In this document: positions 59,941 through 64,000 of the stretch, in pieces
Layout of the letters: each line of letters starts with the position of its first letter
How positions within the stretch are numbered: position 1 is the stretch's first letter
Source: Tautonia marina
Lineage (GTDB): Bacteria; Planctomycetota; Planctomycetia; Isosphaerales; Isosphaeraceae
Assembly (NCBI RefSeq): GCF_009177065.1
Contig: NZ_WEZF01000022.1
Coordinates: 51,020-115,019, forward strand
Direction of reading: 5' to 3'
Length of the DNA: 64,000 bases
Position numbers and translations under genes: made by a program
Notes under the pieces: model-generated
What the model was told of the DNA's origin: nothing
Databases searched by the model: none
Seen by the model: only the letters and a program-made list of their open reading frames with translations

Positions 59941-60324
59941 CCGGGGTGGGACTCGAACCCACGACCAGCGGATTAACTTACCCCATCGGCTTTCACCGAC
60001 CTCAGGTCAGCCCTGGTGAGAGGCTTCCCCGTGTTGGAGTCTGGACTCTCCCTTCACCATCGCAGGTGTGCCGCGTCGAGTCTCTGAGGCTGGGCCCGAC
60101 GATCCGCCGGAGCCCTTGCCTGCTGATGACCCAATCCCTCGCACTTTTCGAACCGTCACGTTGGCCGTTACCAGCTGGCGTTGTGGTGGCGGGGGCTCTC
60201 AGGGCGTCCCAGCATACTGCGGCATCCACTCTCGCGGTTCGGTTTCTTCCCGTGAGAGGCTCCAATTGTGCACGCCTAAGGGCGGCGTCGAAGTCCGCTG
60301 CTCTACCGACTGAGCTACCCGGTC
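59938..60324 (-). tRNA. tRNA-Lys(UUU), interrupted by a group I intron
   Basis: 5' exon 60324-60291 (34 nt) and 3' exon 59976-59938 (39 nt) join to a 73-nt tRNA. Acceptor GACCGGG pairs perfectly with CCCGGTC, discriminator A, no encoded CCA. D arm GCTC/GAGC with loop AGTCGGTA; anticodon stem GCGGA/TCCGC with loop CTTTTAA, so anticodon UUU; variable loop TGGTC; T arm GTGGG/CCCAC with loop TTCGAGT. All arms are Watson-Crick. A standard bacterial tRNA search that forbids introns would miss it. The plus strand reads as frames with GLEPTTSG-type sequence, a usual tRNA artefact. The last three bases overlap the stop codon of the convergent gene. Confidence 0.93.
59977..60290 (-). ncRNA. Group I intron in tRNA-Lys, 314 nt
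   Basis: The intron begins after U34 and ends with G, as group I introns require. P7 is GACUC (60082-60078) with GAGUC (60048-60044), within CAGAGACUCGACG and GAGAGUCC, which match what I recall of the tRNA-Leu introns of cyanobacteria and plastids. P3 candidate: CCGCG (60237-60233) with CGCGG (60075-60071), directly after the P7 5' strand as expected. P8 candidate: CACC/GGUG (60068-60065, 60058-60055). A P9-type hairpin UCGGU-GAAA-GCCGA sits near 59985-60000. P1 may use GAG in UUGGAGCC against exon CUU. No ORF or homing endonuclease is contained. Likely a small self-splicing IC3-type ribozyme. Confidence 0.88.
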
Positions 60325-60387
60325 GGTGATGAGCCGACAGGAGAAGGAGACCGGATTGCTCCGGTCTGACCGCACCTGACACACACT

Positions 60388-60416
60388 ACCATACGCAACC
60401 AAGGTCGCCACGTCCA
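60388..60416 (-). promoter_or_regulatory. Possible tRNA-Lys promoter
   Basis: On the minus strand TGGACG (60416-60411) and TATGGT (60393-60388) are 17 bases apart, each with 4 of 6 consensus matches. The transcript would start near 60381, about 57 bases before the tRNA. The intervening CCGGAGCAATCCGG forms a small hairpin. Moderate evidence only. Confidence 0.4.
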
Positions 60417-60648
60417 GGGACACGCGTCTTTCCTCGCATGTTCGGGCCGAAACGGGATCGACCATACTGGATTCTGATTGGCAACCGATGGCCTCGGACA
60501 TGGTGAAACTTGGTTTAACTTTTTCTTGTCGCTGGCGGGGAACCTCAGTAAAGTCTAGGAGTGGGTTTTCGTCCCATGGTTGGGACTCGAGCCGGGGGAC
60601 GGCCGTGGTTCCGGGTTGCCGGCAGGGGACTCCGAGGAGATCAAAGTG

Positions 60649-63129
60649 ATGCACAGGTGGCTGGCCGCAACGATAATCGGACTGGTCCTGACGGCAATCG
60701 GCCCTGCCGGCCTTCCGGCCTCGGAGGTCGTCGATCGATCCGAATCACCGCTGACGGAAGTGCTCCGAATCGTTCCGGATGCGGTCACCTTGATCGGCCC
60801 CGACGCGGTCCAGCAACTGGCGGTCGAAGGCCAGGAAGACGGCAAGGACCGAACCTCCTCGGCCCGATTTTCGAGCGCGGATGAATCGGTCGTCGTCGTC
60901 GATGATTCGGGAATGATCTCGGCTCGGGGTGATGGCAAGACGATCGTGCGCATCGAGGCCGAAGGACGTCAGGTCGAGGTTCCGGTTGAGGTCCGAGCAT
61001 TCGACAACCCGCCACCGATTCACTTCACAAACCAGATTGTGCCGATTTTCACCAAGCTCGGCTGCAACGCCGGGGGCTGCCACGGGAAATCGGGTGGTCA
61101 GAATGGGTTCCGCCTCAGTTTGCTCGGGTTCGAGCCGGAACTCGACTATGAGACTCTGGTCAAGGAGGGCCGAGGTCGGCGCGTCTTCCCAGCCGCCCCC
61201 GAGCAGAGCCTCTTGCTCCTCAAGGCCGTGGCCGACGTTCCGCATGGCGGCGGCAAGCTGCTTGTGGAAGACTCGCACGAATACCGCCTGATTCGCCGAT
61301 GGATCGCCGAGGGAATGCCAGTTGGTGATCCCGAAGCGCCGACCGTCGCCCGGATCGAGATCCACCCGCCGTCCCGGGTCCTCGATCAGGGAACCGATCA
61401 GCAGCTGGTGGTCACGGCGGTCTACTCGGACGGTTCAACCGAGGATGTGACGCGGTGGGCTCAGTACGAGTCGAACGTTTCCGAGATTGCCAACGTTGCC
61501 GAGGGCGGGCGGGTTCGCACGGCGGACCTGCCCGGCATGGCAGCCGTGATGGCCCGGTATCAAGGCAAGGTGGCCGTTTTTCGTGCCACCGTTCCCCGAG
61601 GGGAACCTGTCGCCGATCCCATTAATTTTTCGCCCAACAACTTCGTCGACGAACTGGCTCTCGCTCAGTGGAAGGAACTGGGCTTGACTCCCTCGGACCT
61701 TTGCTCTGACGAGGAGTTCATCCGTCGAGCCTCCCTGGACATCACCGGCACCTTGCCAACGGTCAAAGAAATCGACGCGTTCGTGGCGGATGCCGACCCG
61801 GAGAAGAGGGCTCGACTGGTCGATACGCTTCTGGACCGTCCCGAATATGCCAAGGTCTTCGCGGTCAAGTGGGCGGACATCCTTCGAAACAAGCGCGCGG
61901 GCAACGCTCGAAATCAGCGTTCCACGTTCCGGTTCTATGACTGGATTCGCCGCCAGATTGATCAAAATACCCCGTTTGACGAGTTTACCCGTCAGATCAT
62001 TGCCGCCAGTGGCACACCGGAGACGGCACCAGCAACCGTCTGGTATCGGGATTTGAAGCAGGCTGACGAGTTCGTCGACGACGCCGCCCAGGTTTTCCTT
62101 GGGATGAGACTTCAATGCGCGAAGTGCCATCACCACCCGTTTGAAACCTGGAGCCAGGACGATTACTACGGCTTCGCGGCCTTCTTCGGGAGGGTTGGGC
62201 GTAAGGGATCGTTGACCTCGCAAAAGGGAGGCAGCGATGAGTTGGTGATCTTCAGCAAGCGGAGTGGCCAGGTCTCGCATCCGAAGACCGGACAGGCGAT
62301 GCAGCCGAAGGGGCTTGGAGAAGCCGAGCCCTTCGCCATTCCGGCGATGGAGGACCCAAGGGAAGTTCTGGTCGACTGGCTGGCCCGAGAAGACAACCCA
62401 TTTTTTGCCCCTGCGGTCGTCAATCGCTACTGGGCTCACTTCTTCGATCGGGGCCTGGTTGAGCCCATTGATGACCTTCGCGAAACGAACCCCGCCACGA
62501 ATCCGGCCTTGATGAAGGCGCTGAGCGACGACTTCATCGCCTCGGGTTACGACCTCAAGCATCTGGTCCGGACCCTCACGACGAGCAAGCTCTACAGCCT
62601 GTCGAGTGAGCCGAACGAGACCAATGCTCGTGATACTCAGAGCTTCGCCCGCTTCTATCCCAAGCGGATGAGCGCAGAAATCTTGCTCGATGCCATCTCT
62701 CAGGTCACCCGGGTCCCGAACCGATTTGACGGGCTGCCGTCGGGATTTCGAGCCATCTCGCTCCCCGACGAATCGGTTCGTTCCGACTTTCTCGACACGT
62801 TCGGACGGCCGATGCGAGACACCGCTTGCGAATGTGAACGGATTGAAGACGCGAGCCTCAGCCAGAGCTTGATGCTGTTGAATTCGGCGGAAGTCCAGGC
62901 ACGACTCTCGGATGACGCAGGACGAGCCGCGGCCCTGGCCGCCGACCCGAGACCCATCGAGGAGCGGATCGACGAACTGTTCCTGCAGACCTTCGCTCGA
63001 ACTCCGTCGGACAGCGAGCGAGCCACGGCCATCTTCCACGTGGAGTCGAAGCCCGGCCAGGAGCGAGAGGCGTTTGAGGACATCCTCTGGGCCCTGGTCA
63101 ACGCCAAGGAATTCCAGTTTATTGATTGA
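60649..63129 (+). CDS. DUF1549/DUF1553 protein with Ig-like domain and CxxCH
   Basis: Start at ATG 60649 (MHRWLAATIIGLVLTAIG), with GAGGAG before it. 826 residues, secreted. Order: signal peptide, a Big_2-like Ig fold (about 40-130), a CNAGGCHGK segment (about 148), a second Big_2-like fold (about 230-320), DUF1549 (about 335-540; DEEFIRRASLDITGTLPT, QCAKCHHHPFETWSQDDYYG) and DUF1553 (about 580-800; REVLVDWLAREDNPFFAPAV, YPKRMSAEILLDAISQVT). The CxxCH motifs suggest haem or metal binding. These proteins accompany DUF1501 in planctomycetes; here the next gene is an isomerase-like protein instead. Confidence 0.92.
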   Translation: MHRWLAATIIGLVLTAIGPAGLPASEVVDRSESPLTEVLRIVPDAVTLIGPDAVQQLAVEGQEDGKDRTSSARFSSADESVVVVDDSGMISARGDGKTIVRIEAEGRQVEVPVEVRAFDNPPPIHFTNQIVPIFTKLGCNAGGCHGKSGGQNGFRLSLLGFEPELDYETLVKEGRGRRVFPAAPEQSLLLLKAVADVPHGGGKLLVEDSHEYRLIRRWIAEGMPVGDPEAPTVARIEIHPPSRVLDQGTDQQLVVTAVYSDGSTEDVTRWAQYESNVSEIANVAEGGRVRTADLPGMAAVMARYQGKVAVFRATVPRGEPVADPINFSPNNFVDELALAQWKELGLTPSDLCSDEEFIRRASLDITGTLPTVKEIDAFVADADPEKRARLVDTLLDRPEYAKVFAVKWADILRNKRAGNARNQRSTFRFYDWIRRQIDQNTPFDEFTRQIIAASGTPETAPATVWYRDLKQADEFVDDAAQVFLGMRLQCAKCHHHPFETWSQDDYYGFAAFFGRVGRKGSLTSQKGGSDELVIFSKRSGQVSHPKTGQAMQPKGLGEAEPFAIPAMEDPREVLVDWLAREDNPFFAPAVVNRYWAHFFDRGLVEPIDDLRETNPATNPALMKALSDDFIASGYDLKHLVRTLTTSKLYSLSSEPNETNARDTQSFARFYPKRMSAEILLDAISQVTRVPNRFDGLPSGFRAISLPDESVRSDFLDTFGRPMRDTACECERIEDASLSQSLMLLNSAEVQARLSDDAGRAAALAADPRPIEERIDELFLQTFARTPSDSERATAIFHVESKPGQEREAFEDILWALVNAKEFQFID

Positions 63130-63200
63130 CGGATGCTCGCCGGGGCTGGACCCTGGCGAGTCCTTGGCACGACCTTCCCTGTTTTCCAGGACCGACGACC

Positions 63201-63974
63201 ATGCTCCTCCTCGGCACCGTCACGTACAACATTGCCAAGGACTGGGACCTCGACACGATCCTGACGAAGCTTCCCGCGTTGGGCTTCGAAGGGGTTGAGC
63301 TGCGAACCACTCATGCCCACGGTGTCGAGGTCTCCTTGTCTGACGCCGAGCGAGCAGCCGTGCGCCAGCGGTTCAGCGACTCGGGCCTGGAACTCGCCGG
63401 GCTGGGCAGTGCCTTCGAATACCACTCGGATGACCCAGCGGAAGTCCGTCGTAATATCGAGGGAACCAAGGAATTCATCCAGCTGGCCCACGACGTCGGT
63501 GCCCCGGGGATCAAGGTCCGCCCGAACGGTATTCCGCAGGGAACCGATCCCGAAGCCACCTTCCGTCAAATCGGCGAGTCGTTGCTCGAAGTCGGCGAGT
63601 ATGGCGAAGGCTTTGGTGTGGAGATCCGGGTTGAAGTGCACGGGCGGGAGACGGCAACGTTTCCCGCCTTCGCAAGGATCATGAATCACGCCAAGCACCG
63701 CAACGTGACGGTCTGCTGGAATTCAAATCCGACGGATCTGATCGACGGCTCGATTGAACCGGCCTTCCAAATGGTTGCTGACCGAATCGGCCTGGTTCAT
63801 ATCAACGAGCTGCACAGCGGATACCCGTACCGAACTCTTTTCCGGTTGCTAAAGGAATCGGGCTATCAGGGCTTCACCCTCGCCGAGATTCCTGATAGCC
63901 CCGAGCCGGATCGACTCCTGCGCTACTACCGAGCGCTCTGGGAGGCCCTTCAGCCCGATCAGGATTCCGACTGA
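63201..63974 (+). CDS. Sugar phosphate isomerase/epimerase-like TIM-barrel protein
   Basis: Start at ATG 63201 (MLLLGTVTYNIAKDWDLDTI). 257 residues. The AP-endonuclease-2/xylose-isomerase-like barrel is seen in LGFEGVELRTTHAHGVEVSL, GLELAGLGSAFEYHSDDP, VEIRVEVHGRETATFPAFA, NVTVCWNSNPTDLIDG, IGLVHINELHSGYPYRTLF and GFTLAEIPDS. The usual metal ligands Glu, Asp, His and Glu are partly visible (VEVHG, VHINELH, LAEIP). Family members are isomerases, epimerases or hydrolases of sugars and inositols. It follows the DUF1549/1553 gene by 71 bases and may be in the same operon. Confidence 0.88.
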   Translation: MLLLGTVTYNIAKDWDLDTILTKLPALGFEGVELRTTHAHGVEVSLSDAERAAVRQRFSDSGLELAGLGSAFEYHSDDPAEVRRNIEGTKEFIQLAHDVGAPGIKVRPNGIPQGTDPEATFRQIGESLLEVGEYGEGFGVEIRVEVHGRETATFPAFARIMNHAKHRNVTVCWNSNPTDLIDGSIEPAFQMVADRIGLVHINELHSGYPYRTLFRLLKESGYQGFTLAEIPDSPEPDRLLRYYRALWEALQPDQDSD

Positions 63975-64000
63975 TTGCCGACTGAATCCCTCAAAGATTC

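Noticed and set aside
59977..60290. Archaeal-type (bulge-helix-bulge) tRNA intron
   Set aside because: The insertion is after position 34, not 37; the intron is 314 nt, ends in G and has P7, as in group I introns, and the genome is bacterial.
59937..60329. Plus-strand ORF starting MTGVGLEPTTSGLTYP
   Set aside because: It runs across the tRNA exons and intron in antisense. GLEPTTSG-type proteins are common annotation errors over tRNA genes.
61435..63039. 534-residue minus-strand frame
   Set aside because: Antisense to the DUF1549/1553 gene.
1..64000. CRISPR array
   Set aside because: No series of regularly spaced repeats and no cas genes. The REPs are hairpins with variable spacing.

Overview
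The window is high-GC bacterial DNA from the phylum Planctomycetota, most likely an Isosphaeraceae-type organism. I infer this from family content: two DUF1501 proteins, a DUF1549/DUF1553 protein with an Ig-like domain, a DUF1559 pseudopilin-like protein with an H-x9-DG tail, a LamG/DUF6797/beta-propeller protein, a PEP-CTERM protein, an exported protein with a CLEGRQML N-terminal motif, small NPYEAP membrane proteins and paired lipoproteins. It reads as ordinary chromosome with a few accessory patches. There is no CRISPR array, prophage, rRNA or plasmid gene.

Layout. 0-8 kb: the end of a DUF1501 gene, the large propeller protein, a polytopic membrane protein whose 3' end runs 270 bp into a convergent PEP-CTERM metalloprotease gene, and a small protein. 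8-20 kb: a secreted PHP protein, a penicillin-acylase-type hydrolase, a methyltransferase, a histone H1-like winged-helix protein with a good promoter and terminator, PAP2 phosphatase, TspO, a cupredoxin protein, a coiled-coil exported protein, a cupin/RuvC-fold pair and small hypotheticals. 20-30 kb: DUF1501, isochorismatase, HD and HAD hydrolases, aldehyde dehydrogenase, and a four-gene operon (larC, membrane-anchored helix-turn-helix protein, membrane protein, GT2). 30-43 kb: DUF1559, two lipoproteins, ADP-ribosylglycohydrolase, methyltransferase, ispG, a possible papain-like protein, nhaR, twin zf-TFIIB proteins, a NYN protein, and a REP/RAYT patch. 43-51 kb: a coupled redox operon (DUF6599-like, DUF362, polyferredoxin), then ftsY, a macrodomain protein, a PHP phosphatase and nusB. 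51-64 kb: a TlpA-like protein that has lost its CxxC, xylA, another polytopic membrane protein, an exported protein, a helix-turn-helix protein, a split tRNA-Lys gene, a DUF1549/1553 protein and a sugar isomerase/epimerase-like protein.

The most notable element is the tRNA at 59938-60324. Two halves, 34 and 39 nt, join to a complete tRNA-Lys(UUU). They are interrupted after U34 by a 314-nt intron with group I features: U before the 5' splice site, a terminal G, P7 GACUC/GAGUC, P3 and P8 candidates, and a GNRA hairpin. Its terminator and its 3' end lie inside the last codons of the convergent helix-turn-helix gene.

Other items to follow up: a NapH-NapG-like fusion in a DUF362 operon, a solitary Cys-His-Asp protein, a four-copy REP set around a RAYT transposase, and two mutually exclusive hairpins downstream of the DUF1559 gene. 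All functions come from reading motifs by eye; no database search was run.
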